Shown here: positions 1-8,187 of the stretch, one piece after another
Position numbering within the stretch: the stretch's first letter is position 1
Layout: each line of letters starts with the position of its first letter
Assembly: GCA_035286125.1 (NCBI GenBank)
Contig: JAYKIS010000015.1
Coordinates: 1-64,000 of the forward strand
DNA length: 64,000 nt
DNA from: VGJW01 sp035286125
Lineage (GTDB): Bacteria > Cyanobacteriota > Sericytochromatia > S15B-MN24 > VGJW01
Direction: 5' to 3'
The notes under the pieces: model-generated
Told to the model about the DNA's origin: nothing
Database searches by the model: none
What the model saw: the letters and a program-made list of their open reading frames with translations, nothing else
Program-made: the position numbers and the translations under genes

Positions 1-537
1 ACCGGGCGTGACGTGAAAACCTGGCAACGTGTCGGCCAGGTCTCCAACCGGCAGATCGGCCACCAGGGCGTGGAAGGCCCCGAGGCCACGCCCGACCTCG
101 CGCGCGACGACGGCATCCTTGACGAGATCAACGGTCATCGTCCCCGGGATGAAACGCTGGGCCCGCCACCACGCGCCATCCTCGCCGCGGAAGTGGTCGG
201 CGCCGTCCCCGGTCGGCAGGACGTGAGGCAGCTCCCACCGGGAGACTCCCGCAGGCATGCCCGAAGCGAGGCGCTGGCTCAAATGCCCCAGCACCGCCCG
301 GATGTTGGCCGAGACAAGTTCCGGCGCGCGGAAGACACGCGTGTTCAGGCTCTGCAACAGGAAGGCTGGCGCGGCCTCAGGCTCGACGAGGTAGGTGCGG
401 TTGATGTTTCCGGACCCGAACGCACGGCAACGCAAGATGGCCCCTGCCGGGTGGAAGGAGGCCGCCACGCGGGCGGCCTCGGTCAGTTCGGCATCCGGGA
501 CGACAGCCTTGTCGTCGGGTCGTTGCGTTGCAGTCAC
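1..537 (-). CDS. APH-family kinase, 3' end beyond window
   Basis: Partial gene; only the N-terminal 179 residues are inside the window. Reverse-strand translation from GTG at 537 gives a phosphotransferase-type N-lobe with the glycine-rich segment FGSGNINRTYLV (about residues 41-52), followed by FLLQSLNTRVF and a conserved NI..V stretch. This pattern is typical of APH-family sugar kinases resembling N-acetylhexosamine 1-kinase (NahK). By family knowledge it would phosphorylate a small hydroxylated substrate, probably a sugar, with ATP. The catalytic loop lies outside the window, so the substrate is unknown. No clear Shine-Dalgarno precedes the GTG. It is divergent from the OYE gene. Confidence 0.7.
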   Translation of the reverse strand, partial: MTATQRPDDKAVVPDAELTEAARVAASFHPAGAILRCRAFGSGNINRTYLVEPEAAPAFLLQSLNTRVFRAPELVSANIRAVLGHLSQRLASGMPAGVSRWELPHVLPTGDGADHFRGEDGAWWRAQRFIPGTMTVDLVKDAVVAREVGRGLGAFHALVADLPVGDLADTLPGFHVTPG

Positions 538-596
538 GCCCGAGGATACCGCGGAACGCCCGGGCCCCGGAAGCACGCGCGAAGAACCCTGATTCG

Positions 597-614
597 CCTG
601 TCGTGGTCGACAGG
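597..614. promoter_or_regulatory. Inverted repeat in divergent intergenic region
   Basis: CCTGTCG and CGACAGG form a perfect 7-bp inverted repeat around TGGT, between the divergent kinase and OYE genes. Such placement suits a repressor operator; old yellow enzymes are often controlled by TetR-type repressors. No regulator gene is adjacent, so this is a suggestion only. Confidence 0.35.
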
Positions 615-640
615 AGGACGCCGGGGCGGTTGCATGGCGC

Positions 641-1702
641 ATGACCGACATACACCCGCTCATGGCCCCCCTCCGCCTCGGCGACCTGACACTCGGGAAC
701 CGCGTCGTGCTGGCGCCCCTGACCCGCTGCAGGGCCGGCGCAGGTCGCGTCCCGACTCCCCTGATGCGGGACTACTACGTCCAGAGGGCATCTGCAGGCC
801 TGATCCTGTCCGAGGCGACGGCCGTCTCGCCGTTGGGCGTGGGGTACCCGGACACGCCGGGCATCTGGTCCGACGAACAGGTTGCGGGCTGGCGGGCCGT
901 CACCCGGGCGGTCCACGACGCAGGGGGGCTCATCATGTGCCAGTTGTGGCACGTGGGGCGTATTTCCCATCCGTGGTACCTCGACGGGGCCCAGCCCGTT
1001 GCCCCGAGCGCCATCGCGCCTGTCGGCCACGTGCGCCTGCCGCACGGAAAGGAAACCTTCCCCGTACCGCGGGCCCTCGGGACAGACGAATTGCCGGCCA
1101 TCATCGCGGCCTACAGGGACGGTGCGGAGCGTGCCCGGGCTGCGGGCTTCGACGGCGTCGAACTTCACGCCGCCAACGGCTATCTGCTGGACCAGTTCCT
1201 GCAGGACCACAGCAACACGCGCACCGATGCCTACGGAGGCTCCGTGGCGAACCGGGCCCGCCTGCTGCTCGAGGTGACGGACGCCTGCATCGGGGTGTGG
1301 GGGGCCGGTCGGGTCGGGGTGCACCTCGCCCCGCGCGGAGATGCCCACGATATGGGAGACCGGGACCCCCGGGGCACCTTCGGGCACGTGGCGAAGGAAC
1401 TGGGACGGCGTCGCATCGCGTTCCTGTGCGCCCGCGAGCACGACGGGCCGGATCGCCTGGGACCGTGGCTTCGGGAACAGTTCGACGGACCGTTCATCGC
1501 CAACGAAGGCTTCGGGCCCGAGGAGGCCGCGCAGGATGTCCGCGCGGGCCGAAGCGATGCCATCGCCTTCGGCAAGGCCTTCATCGCCAACCCGGACCTG
1601 CCCGAGCGCATCCGACGCGGCGCGGACCTGAACCCGGCCGATGCACGGACCTTCTATGGTGGCGGCGCCGAGGGGTACACGGACTATCCGTTCCTGACCT
1701 GA
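641..1702 (+). CDS. nemA: Old yellow enzyme family ene-reductase (NemA-like)
   Basis: A 353-residue FMN-dependent NADPH oxidoreductase that reduces activated C=C bonds of enals, enones, maleimides and some nitro compounds in the cytoplasm. It matches E. coli NemA (about 365 residues) along its length: LAPLTRCRAG near the N-terminus, LWHVGRISHP (residues 102-111), the substrate-binding pair H176/N179 in VELHAANGYLLDQFL, YGGSVANRARLLLEV, AFGKAFIANPDLPERI, and the diagnostic tail FYGGGAEGYTDYP. The start is ATG 641; upstream in-frame codons offer no better choice. The segment after LLLEV is less typical (the NemA motif RVSP is replaced by HLAP). Likely a stress or detoxification enzyme; natural substrate unknown. 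Confidence 0.9.
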   Translation: MTDIHPLMAPLRLGDLTLGNRVVLAPLTRCRAGAGRVPTPLMRDYYVQRASAGLILSEATAVSPLGVGYPDTPGIWSDEQVAGWRAVTRAVHDAGGLIMCQLWHVGRISHPWYLDGAQPVAPSAIAPVGHVRLPHGKETFPVPRALGTDELPAIIAAYRDGAERARAAGFDGVELHAANGYLLDQFLQDHSNTRTDAYGGSVANRARLLLEVTDACIGVWGAGRVGVHLAPRGDAHDMGDRDPRGTFGHVAKELGRRRIAFLCAREHDGPDRLGPWLREQFDGPFIANEGFGPEEAAQDVRAGRSDAIAFGKAFIANPDLPERIRRGADLNPADARTFYGGGAEGYTDYPFLT

Positions 1703-1743
1703 GCCATGGTGCCAGGGCCCCAGCAGGCGTACCATGTCGGGTC

Positions 1744-3384
1744 ATGGGCACCATCGACTTCCACTATCAGGACCCCTTCCCGCTGGGTGAGGACAAGACG
1801 CGGTATCGGCTCGTGACGACCGAAGGTGTCCGGGTCGTCGACTTCGAAGGCACGCCCGTGCTCAAGGTCGATCCGGCGGTCCTGACGCTGGTCGCGAACG
1901 AGGCGCTGCGCGATGTGTCCTTCCTGCTGCGCGCCGAGCACAACGAGGCCGTGGCCCGCATCCTCGCGGACCCGGACGCTTCGCCCAACGACAAGGGCGT
2001 CGCCCTGACGATGCTGCGCAACGCCGAGATCGCCGCGCAGTTCCAGTTGCCCATCTGCCAGGACACGGGCACGGCGACCATCGTCGGCAAGAAAGGCCAG
2101 CAGGTCTGGACCGGCGTTCGGGACGAGGAGTTCCTCTCGCTCGGGGTCCATCGCACCTATACCGAAGAGAACCTGCGCTACTCCCAGGTCGCCCCGCTCG
2201 ACATGTATCGCGAGGTCAATACGGGCAACAACCTGCCCGCACAGATCGACCTGTATGCCGTCCCCGGCATGGCCTACAAGTTCCTGTTCATCGCCAAGGG
2301 TGGCGGGTCGGCGAACAAGACGGCGCTGTACCAGGAGACCCGCGCCCTGCTTGAACCCGAGAAGCTCCACGCATTCCTCGTGGACAAGATGCGCACGCTC
2401 GGTACCGCGGGTTGCCCACCCTACCACCTGGCCTTCGTCATCGGGGGGACCAGCGCCGAGGCCTGCCTGAAGACCGTCAAGCTGGCCACGACCAAGTACT
2501 ACGACAGCCTGCCGACCGAGGGCAACGCCCACGGCCAGGCTTTCCGCGACACCGCCCTCGAGGCGCGGCTTTTGCAGGCTGCCCACGACCTCGGGATTGG
2601 CGCCCAGTTCGGCGGCAAGTACTTTGCCCACGATGTGCGCGTCATCCGCCTGCCCCGCCACGGCGCCAGCTGCCCCGTGGGCATGGGCGTCTCGTGTTCT
2701 GCCGATCGCAACGTCAAGGCCCGAATCGATGCGGATGGCGTCTGGGTGGAGGACCTCGACCGCACGCCCGGACGCCTGCTGCCGATGGCCGAGGCCGTCG
2801 AGGAGCAACCCGTGGTGGCCATCGACCTGGACCAGGGCATGGATGCGGTCCGGGCGGAACTCGCCCGCCACCCGGTCGCCACCGCGCTGTCGCTCTCGGG
2901 AACCATCGTCGTTGCCCGCGACATCGCGCATGCGAAGTTCAAGGAACTGCTGGACGCCGGTCAACCGCTGCCTGACTACCTGCTGCGCTATCCCGTCTAC
3001 TACGCGGGCCCGGCCAAGACTCCGGAAGGCAAGCCATCAGGCTCTTTCGGGCCGACGACAGCCGGACGCATGGACAGCTACGTCGACCTGCTCCAGCGCC
3101 ACGGGGCCTCGCTGGTGATGATTGCCAAGGGCAACCGCAGTCCGCAGGTGACGGAGGCGTGCCAACGGCACGGCGGCTTCTACCTGGGTTCCATCGGCGG
3201 CCCGGCGGCCATCCTCGCCGAGGAGAACATCCGCAAGGTCGAATGCCTGGACTACGCCGAACTGGGCATGGAGGCCGTCTGGAAGATCGACGTGGTCGAC
3301 TTCCCGGCATACATCCTCATCGACGACAAGGGCAACGACTTCTTCCGGCAACTGCCTGGCAAGGCCACAGCCACCGGGTCCTGA
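1744..3384 (+). CDS. fumA: Class I fumarate hydratase
   Basis: A 546-residue single-chain class I fumarase, an oxygen-sensitive [4Fe-4S] enzyme interconverting fumarate and L-malate in the citric acid cycle. The length matches E. coli FumA/FumB (548). Likely cluster cysteines are C105 in PICQDTGT, C224 in GTAGCPPYH and C310 in GASCPVGMG. The C-terminal beta domain carries GSFGPTTAGRMD and GNRSPQVTEAC. ATG 1744 begins MGTIDFHYQDPFPLG, the expected N-terminus. It lies 41 bases after the OYE gene with only a weak ribosome-binding site. A hairpin terminator follows at 3414. Confidence 0.95.
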   Translation: MGTIDFHYQDPFPLGEDKTRYRLVTTEGVRVVDFEGTPVLKVDPAVLTLVANEALRDVSFLLRAEHNEAVARILADPDASPNDKGVALTMLRNAEIAAQFQLPICQDTGTATIVGKKGQQVWTGVRDEEFLSLGVHRTYTEENLRYSQVAPLDMYREVNTGNNLPAQIDLYAVPGMAYKFLFIAKGGGSANKTALYQETRALLEPEKLHAFLVDKMRTLGTAGCPPYHLAFVIGGTSAEACLKTVKLATTKYYDSLPTEGNAHGQAFRDTALEARLLQAAHDLGIGAQFGGKYFAHDVRVIRLPRHGASCPVGMGVSCSADRNVKARIDADGVWVEDLDRTPGRLLPMAEAVEEQPVVAIDLDQGMDAVRAELARHPVATALSLSGTIVVARDIAHAKFKELLDAGQPLPDYLLRYPVYYAGPAKTPEGKPSGSFGPTTAGRMDSYVDLLQRHGASLVMIAKGNRSPQVTEACQRHGGFYLGSIGGPAAILAEENIRKVECLDYAELGMEAVWKIDVVDFPAYILIDDKGNDFFRQLPGKATATGS

Positions 3385-3413
3385 AGGCCGACTGTTACCC
3401 CCCCGTGAAGAAT

Positions 3414-3434
3414 ACCGGCCCAGGGGCCGGTTTT
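3414..3434 (+). terminator. Intrinsic terminator after fumA
   Basis: ACCGGCC and GGCCGGT form a 7-bp GC-rich stem around CAGG, followed directly by TTT. It begins 30 bases after the fumA stop. This is the most convincing rho-independent terminator in the window. Confidence 0.75.
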
Positions 3435-3504
3435 CGCAAGGTACCGGGCGGCTGACCGGACGACTCCCCGGTAGCCGCGTCTCGGCCCACGGAGGAATAC
3501 GTTC

Positions 3505-3975
3505 ATGCCCGACTTGCAGATCCGGAATGTCCCGCGTTCGCCCTGGCCCGCCAGCGCGACCCCCGGGGTTCTCGACCAGTTGGCAGGGCATGCCTATGTC
3601 CCGGGCAAGGACCAGTACCTTGCCGCACCTCGCCGGACCGGTGGCGCGGCCGAGTGGGCCACGGCCGGATTCGTGGGCGCGATGGCCGGGGGCAGCCTCG
3701 GCACTCTTGCCGGCGCCGCGCTGAAGTCTCCCAAGCTGGTCGGCATCGGTATCGCGGCCGGGACACTTTCGGGCGTCGCGTTGTACCCCGGCCTCCGGGA
3801 TTCAATGCTGGGCCGGAACCCGCGGGCGGCCATCGTGGGCGGCTGGCTTGGTGCGGGCGCCCTCGCAATCGGTGCCCTGCAGTTGGGCGTCGTGGCGGGT
3901 CCTGCCATCGCCGCGGCCGGTGCGGTGGGGGCAGTCGCAGGGGCCTTGGGTTCCGCAAGGATTGCGGACCGTTAA
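3505..3975 (+). CDS. Small glycine/alanine-rich membrane protein, function unknown
   Basis: A 156-residue protein I do not recognise. After a soluble head of about 50 residues come three or four hydrophobic Gly/Ala-rich stretches (roughly 52-72, 77-94, 108-126 and 128-150) with closely spaced glycines, like glycine-zipper membrane proteins. GGAGGA at 3491-3496 sits 8 bases before ATG 3505, so the start is firm. A strong hairpin (3989-4028) separates it from the next gene, the HExxH protein, with which it may be co-transcribed. Confidence 0.65.
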   Translation: MPDLQIRNVPRSPWPASATPGVLDQLAGHAYVPGKDQYLAAPRRTGGAAEWATAGFVGAMAGGSLGTLAGAALKSPKLVGIGIAAGTLSGVALYPGLRDSMLGRNPRAAIVGGWLGAGALAIGALQLGVVAGPAIAAAGAVGAVAGALGSARIADR

Positions 3976-3988
3976 GTCTTCATCAACC

Positions 3989-4028
3989 CTGACAGGGCTT
4001 GTCCGACAGGCTTGGACAACCTTGTCAG
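3989..4028 (+). other. Long stem-loop between two hypothetical genes
   Basis: CTGACA (3989-3994) and TTGTCC (3999-4004) pair with TGTCAG (4023-4028) and GGACAA (4014-4019), giving a 12-bp stem with a small internal bulge and a 9-base loop. The structure ends 15 bases before ATG 4044, so it lies close to that gene's ribosome-binding site (AGAGGTGG). There is no T-run. It could be an attenuator, a translation control element or an mRNA stabiliser. Confidence 0.5.
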
Positions 4029-4043
4029 AGGTGGCAACTTCCC

Positions 4044-5303
4044 ATGAGCGTCAAGAAGTCTTCGGCCAAGGCCCCGGCAGGTCGTCCCGCGTCCTCGTCG
4101 CGTCCGGAGACGCGTCCCGCGTCTGCCGCGGCCAGACGTCCGGGCACGGCCAAGCTCAAGCCTGTGCAGGACAGGCTGGACCTGCAGCGCGCGCAGGTGC
4201 GTCGTGACGCCGAGGCCAGCTACCACGATGCCCAGAGGAACGGCATCGGCGGGACCGCCATCAAGTTCTGGGAAGATGCCGCCCGCAAGGCCAAGGCCGA
4301 CACGGACAGCGGTCGCATCGCCAAGCCCCTGGGGCAGCTCAAGCAGGCCGGCGCCGGTGTCATGAAGTTCCTGGCGCAGATGTCGAACGTGGCGGAACTC
4401 GAGGGCAGCGCCGCCAAGCTGGGCTACCTTTCCGGTTCCGGCGTCGCGACGCGCGGCGACATGGCGAGGGCCTCGGCCGTGACGGCCCTCGATGCGGGAC
4501 TCGCGGCCACCAACTTCATCGGTGTCGGTGGCATCGTCAAGGGTTCGGCCCGGCGCGCCGCGGCCCAGCAGCTGATCCGCCAGGGCGAGGCTCGCTTCGG
4601 CGCGGCCGTCGCCAAGGATGCCGTCAAGGGCATGCTCAAGGCCAAGCCTGCGGCTGCCACTTCGGTGGCCGACGATCTCAAGCGCATCGTGGGCACGCTT
4701 CCGGACCAGGGGAAACTGGGTGCGAAGGAGGCCGAGGCCTTTCTCGGCAAGCTACAGCCGTTTGCGGCGCGCTACGGCATGGAGTTCCAGTTCGGCAAGA
4801 GCATGCTGCCCGAGGTCCACGCCAGCGCGACCAAGGTGTCCATCAAGACCATGGGCGGCGGAACCGACTGGCACGAATATGTCCACGTGGTCCAGACCCT
4901 GCAGAACCGTGCCACGGCCCTGGCCTCCCAGGCGGAGCGCCTCGGCAAGCCCATCGCCAAGCTGACAGGCAAGGAAGTGGACGAGGCGTTCACCTTCACG
5001 GCCAAGACCTTCGAGAACCAGGCCTACAGGCACTTCGAGGAAGGCGCCGTGAAGGCGACGGGGTTCATGGCCGGGGCTCTGCGTCCCGACCACTGGAAAA
5101 AGGTCGTCGGTTCGTCGATCGACGCACAGGCCAAGGCGCTGGTCGACGGCGTGATGCCCAACTTCCGCGTCGGCCTCGGCGGCAAGCTGTACGGCGACAT
5201 GACGGCCCTTGGCCAGAGCCAGGCCGAGATCCTGCTGAACTTCGGCGCGCCGGCGACGAGCGTGGTCAATCACGTGGCGCGCAGCGGCCTCGGAAAGCGC
5301 TGA
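4044..5303 (+). CDS. Putative zinc metalloprotease-like protein with HExxH motif
   Basis: A 419-residue protein without a recognised full-length family. The first 40 residues are Ala/Ser/Pro/Arg-rich and probably disordered. The C-terminal third carries HEYVHVVQ with H277-E278-x-x-H281, a zincin-type HExxH motif resembling the HELTHVVQ of DUF4157-like peptidases. It is followed by ENQAYRH (E324), a candidate third zinc ligand about 43 residues later. A Gly/Ala hydrophobic stretch lies near residues 150-175. No signal peptide is visible. The start is ATG 4044, preceded by AGAGGTGG; an upstream ATG at 3999 lacks such a site. Peptidase activity is inferred from the motif only. Confidence 0.6.
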   Translation: MSVKKSSAKAPAGRPASSSRPETRPASAAARRPGTAKLKPVQDRLDLQRAQVRRDAEASYHDAQRNGIGGTAIKFWEDAARKAKADTDSGRIAKPLGQLKQAGAGVMKFLAQMSNVAELEGSAAKLGYLSGSGVATRGDMARASAVTALDAGLAATNFIGVGGIVKGSARRAAAQQLIRQGEARFGAAVAKDAVKGMLKAKPAAATSVADDLKRIVGTLPDQGKLGAKEAEAFLGKLQPFAARYGMEFQFGKSMLPEVHASATKVSIKTMGGGTDWHEYVHVVQTLQNRATALASQAERLGKPIAKLTGKEVDEAFTFTAKTFENQAYRHFEEGAVKATGFMAGALRPDHWKKVVGSSIDAQAKALVDGVMPNFRVGLGGKLYGDMTALGQSQAEILLNFGAPATSVVNHVARSGLGKR

Positions 5304-5366
5304 CCCGGGCCCGTCCCGGCGACCGTCGGCCCGTCCATCGTTCGTTCGCCCCGCGGCGGCCCACCC

Positions 5367-5378
5367 GCCCCGCGGGGC
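5367..5378. repeat. 12-bp perfect palindrome
   Basis: GCCCCGCGGGGC lies in the 213-base gap between two convergent genes (5304-5516). It may form a terminator-type stem but has no T-run. Apart from this and the hairpin at 5474, I see nothing coding in the gap. Confidence 0.3.
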
Positions 5379-5473
5379 ACGTTCCCATGGCCCGAGGTGC
5401 CTCGCGTCTGGCCCCCCCCTTGCACGACGCTCCCGCGTGGAGCACGGCAGTTGCCGATCCGGTACGCAAGGAA

Positions 5474-5504
5474 GGGCGGCCCGACCACCCGGGTCGAACC
5501 GCCC
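5474..5504. terminator. Possible bidirectional terminator hairpin
   Basis: An outer stem GGGCGG/CCGCCC (5474-5479 with 5499-5504) encloses a second stem CGACC/GGTCG. It starts 13 bases downstream of the transglycosylase stop on the minus strand, and the HExxH gene converges from the other side. There is no clear T-run, so termination by this element alone is uncertain. Confidence 0.4.
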
Positions 5505-5516
5505 CCGAACTGGGCC

Positions 5517-6362
5517 TCAGTAACCCTTGTAGCCGCCACCCCGCGCCATGCTGCGGATACCAGGCACATTCTCGAGAGAACCATAGCGGTTCAGGGCATA
5601 GCGAACACCGGCGATGATGTTGTCCACCGGATTCATGATCTGGTCGTGCCCCGGCAACTTCCAACGGTCGAAGGTCGGCCGGATTGTCTGCATCAGGCCC
5701 ATGGACGGCGTACCCTTGCGGGCATTCGAGTCCCAGTTGTTGACGGCCCTGGGATTGCCGCCGGACTCGTGCCGGATGATGGTCGCGATCGCCGCCTCGC
5801 TGAGCTTCTCCACGGGCACGCCGGCACGAACCAGAATGTCCTTGGCCTGGGCGATCCACTCCTTCACGGTCCCCGACACCTTGCCCAGGATAGACGCGTC
5901 CACCGCACCACCGGCGGCAACACGCGCGCTGTCAGGCACTTCCTCGAAGGCCGGGTCCACCTGCAGGCCATCGGCCGCTGACTTGCCGAACTTCTTCTCG
6001 TACGCCGCCATGGCCGCACGCGTCAGCGGACCCTTGAGGCCGTCGATGGGGCCCGGATCGATGCCCGCGGCCTTCATCCGCTGCTGCATCTCCTTGACGT
6101 CCCCGTTGTAGCCATCGACGTGGCCATGGGGCACGGCGCCGCCCCGGGCCACCTTGGCCGCCGGAGCCGCCTCCTCGAGCTTCATCTTCGAGGCGACGCC
6201 CGCCTCGGCTGCACGACCCGCCACCTGGTCGCGGCCAGGCTGCAGTCCGGCGGACACGGCCTGACGGCCAAGCGAAGCAGGACGCCGAAGCGGCAGGGTT
6301 CCCGAAAGCGGGTTGGACGCCGAACGCGTCGCGCTCAGTTGATTCGTTGCACCCAGTGCCAT
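5517..6362 (-). CDS. Peptidoglycan-binding and SLT transglycosylase domain protein
   Basis: A 281-residue predicted murein lytic transglycosylase. A low-complexity N-terminus (1-80) precedes a peptidoglycan_binding_1 domain (about 86-125, with IDPGPIDGLKGPLTRAAM). The C-terminus is a GH23/SLT fold (about 170-281) with the likely catalytic glutamate E199 in IIRHESGGNP, then SMGLMQT and a conserved NI.AGVRYA segment. By family it cleaves the MurNAc-GlcNAc bond. AGGGGGGGC precedes ATG 6362. No Sec signal is seen although the target is periplasmic. Export by another route is possible. Confidence 0.8.
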   Translation of the reverse strand: MALGATNQLSATRSASNPLSGTLPLRRPASLGRQAVSAGLQPGRDQVAGRAAEAGVASKMKLEEAAPAAKVARGGAVPHGHVDGYNGDVKEMQQRMKAAGIDPGPIDGLKGPLTRAAMAAYEKKFGKSAADGLQVDPAFEEVPDSARVAAGGAVDASILGKVSGTVKEWIAQAKDILVRAGVPVEKLSEAAIATIIRHESGGNPRAVNNWDSNARKGTPSMGLMQTIRPTFDRWKLPGHDQIMNPVDNIIAGVRYALNRYGSLENVPGIRSMARGGGYKGY

Positions 6363-6433
6363 CGCTGCGCCCCCCCTGCCGGTCCACCCTGCGACCGTCC
6401 TACATCTCGTTCATCGGGGCATGCGGGAGACCG

Positions 6434-6445
6434 AAAGCTAGCTTT
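6434..6445. repeat. 12-bp palindrome AAAGCTAGCTTT
   Basis: A perfect AT-rich palindrome in the 110-base gap between the end of the CYTH operon and the start of the transglycosylase gene. Read on the minus strand it lies 72 bases upstream of ATG 6362 and may be an operator or part of a promoter. No second promoter element could be assigned with confidence. Confidence 0.3.
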
Positions 6446-6472
6446 AATGGATGCGCAAAAATTGCCAGCCGC

Positions 6473-7048
6473 CTACCGCGGCAGCACCCCCGGAAAGACC
6501 AGATCGACCAGCGTCTCGTGCGTCCGCAGGGCCGCATCGAAGCCGGCAAGACGCTCATACCGGGTCAGGACATCGAGGGCTTCCGCCCGGTCCTCGGTGC
6601 CGGTGGCCTCGAACTCGACGCAATGGACCTCGCGTCCGCCCCCGCGTGCGATGTAATGGACCACCTCGCAGTCCGGGAAGACCCAGACGCGGATGGTCTT
6701 GGTCAGCGTGCCCGACCAGACAAGGCCCATATGGGCCACGAAGGCCTCGACGATCGCCGCCTGATCCCCGGCGTGATGCCCGAGATCAAGGTTGATCTCG
6801 TCGCGGACCTCGGGGTCGTCCCCGAAGGACTTGAGCGTCAGGTGATGCAACTCTTCGTCGAACCGATGCCTGAGAATATAGCGACGCGCCTGCCCATCGG
6901 CCGTCAGGAAATAACGGTCGGCGACCTCGAGGGCAATGTGCCGGACGGGCCCGAGTCCCTCCATGAGTGTCGCCAGGGCCGGATAGTCGAAGTCGCTGCC
7001 CACGACGAACTTGTGCTCGATCTCGACCGTCCGCGTCACAGCCACCAT
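6473..7048 (-). CDS. CYTH domain protein (triphosphate tunnel enzyme)
   Basis: A 191-residue protein opening with VEIEHKF, the ExExK signature (E9, E11, K13) of the CYTH superfamily. The alternating charged strand pattern that follows (ADRYFLT, RRYILRHRFD, HHLTLKSFG, TKTIRVWVF, VHCVEFEATG) fits the triphosphate tunnel fold. Family members are inorganic triphosphatases, thiamine triphosphatases or class IV adenylate cyclases; all bind triphosphates with divalent metal. ATG 7048 is preceded by GGGGGAGG and is chosen over the upstream ATG at 7096. It overlaps the PLD gene by 13 bases and is the last gene of a five-gene operon. Confidence 0.75.
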   Translation of the reverse strand: MVAVTRTVEIEHKFVVGSDFDYPALATLMEGLGPVRHIALEVADRYFLTADGQARRYILRHRFDEELHHLTLKSFGDDPEVRDEINLDLGHHAGDQAAIVEAFVAHMGLVWSGTLTKTIRVWVFPDCEVVHYIARGGGREVHCVEFEATGTEDRAEALDVLTRYERLAGFDAALRTHETLVDLVFPGVLPR

Positions 7049-8187
7049 CGGAACCTCCCCCACCGCCGGATACGCTTCGCGAGTTGCCCCGGCCATGCGG
7101 CCACGGTCTCAGTCGTGACCTCCTGACGATCCGGCATCGCCCGCAGTTCGTCGAACACCTGGAGGGCTGGACCGACAGCACGCGCATCCCGCGAGACAAG
7201 CATGGCCTCCGCCAGGCGGTCGTGCGCCGGCTCCTCGAAGTTGTAGCTGCCGAAGGCGGCCCAGGCGCGATCGACCACGCAAATCTTCGAATGCTCGCCC
7301 GATGGATGCTCATGGATCCGCACGCCCGCCTCGAGCAACTGCGGATAGCGGACGGCCGCCGCCACCCAGGCGAGGTCCGTCGCCGCGAGAGATTCGCGAT
7401 GGGAATGGTGGACCTCGACATGGACACCACGCCGCGCCGCACGCAGGATGGCCTCTTCCAGCACCGGAGCCGGCTTGAAATAGAACGAACTGATCAGAAG
7501 TTCGCGCTCCGCGGCTTCCACCATGGCCACCATACGATCCGTGAGGGCATTGGTTCCTTGCCAGAGCCAGGGTCCGAAAGGGCCCTGATGCAGATTGGGG
7601 TTGCAGAAACCGTAAGCCATGTCGATGTCGCCAGGCATCTCCCGGGCGAGCCTCGTCAGGTGCCGGCCGTCGCCGGGATCCAGCATGCCGCCGATCTTCT
7701 CCCAACTGGCCATGATGTCCGGTACCACCGCACCCGAGACGGCCACGGCATATTCGCGCCAATGGGAGAACGACGTCCGTGTCAGGTTGCCGCTGGTCAG
7801 GATCAGGTTTCCGGCATCCGAGACCTGGATCTTGACGTGCTGGCCTCCTCCGACCCGGCGCTGCAACCACCGGGGCGGTTGGTAATGGGTCACCCGACCA
7901 CCCGCCCGGCCCAGGGCATCGAGTGCACGCGTCAGATCCGCGCGCTGACTCGGGGACATCAGCGTGCCCCCGAGTCGTTGGCCGAACCGGTCGATGAGCA
8001 GCGAGACCCGGACACCCCGGGCCTGTGCGGCGACCAGCAGATCGAGCAACTCCGCCCCGAAGTCGTCGTAGTCGAGATAGAACGTCGAAAGGTAGATGAA
8101 GCGTTCGGCCTCCCGGACCATGGCACAGCGCATGGCCCAGTCCGCTTGCCTGTCCCTAAGGGGCACGAAGTGCCGGGCCCAGGTCAT
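7036..8187 (-). CDS. Phospholipase D-like protein with two HKD motifs
   Basis: A 383-residue PLD superfamily protein. The first catalytic motif is H117-x-K119-x4-D124 in QHVKIQVSD, followed by TSGNLT. The second is H299-x-K301-x4-D306 in EHSKICVVD, followed by FGSYNF. Two complete HKD motifs in one chain define the family's active site, which transfers phosphatidyl groups (cardiolipin synthase type) or hydrolyses phosphodiesters. No membrane segment or signal peptide is visible, unlike classical cardiolipin synthases. Its ATG overlaps the SDR stop in ATGA. Confidence 0.8.
   Translation of the reverse strand: MTWARHFVPLRDRQADWAMRCAMVREAERFIYLSTFYLDYDDFGAELLDLLVAAQARGVRVSLLIDRFGQRLGGTLMSPSQRADLTRALDALGRAGGRVTHYQPPRWLQRRVGGGQHVKIQVSDAGNLILTSGNLTRTSFSHWREYAVAVSGAVVPDIMASWEKIGGMLDPGDGRHLTRLAREMPGDIDMAYGFCNPNLHQGPFGPWLWQGTNALTDRMVAMVEAAERELLISSFYFKPAPVLEEAILRAARRGVHVEVHHSHRESLAATDLAWVAAAVRYPQLLEAGVRIHEHPSGEHSKICVVDRAWAAFGSYNFEEPAHDRLAEAMLVSRDARAVGPALQVFDELRAMPDRQEVTTETVAAWPGQLAKRIRRWGRFRWWL

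Noticed and set aside
13..3384. Very long open frame of 1123 codons through the first 3.4 kb
   Set aside because: Only its 3' half is real (fumarase from ATG 1744). Upstream it runs antisense to the APH-like kinase and out of frame with the OYE gene; high GC content leaves shadow frames open.
3505..6362. Prophage or contractile-injection island
   Set aside because: No tail, capsid, integrase or attachment-site sequence is visible; only the lysozyme-like and HExxH domains hint at it.
6434..6472. Possible sigma28 (FliA) promoter before the transglycosylase gene
   Set aside because: TAAAG and a CCCGATGA-like element are present, but the spacing is about 20 rather than 11 bases.
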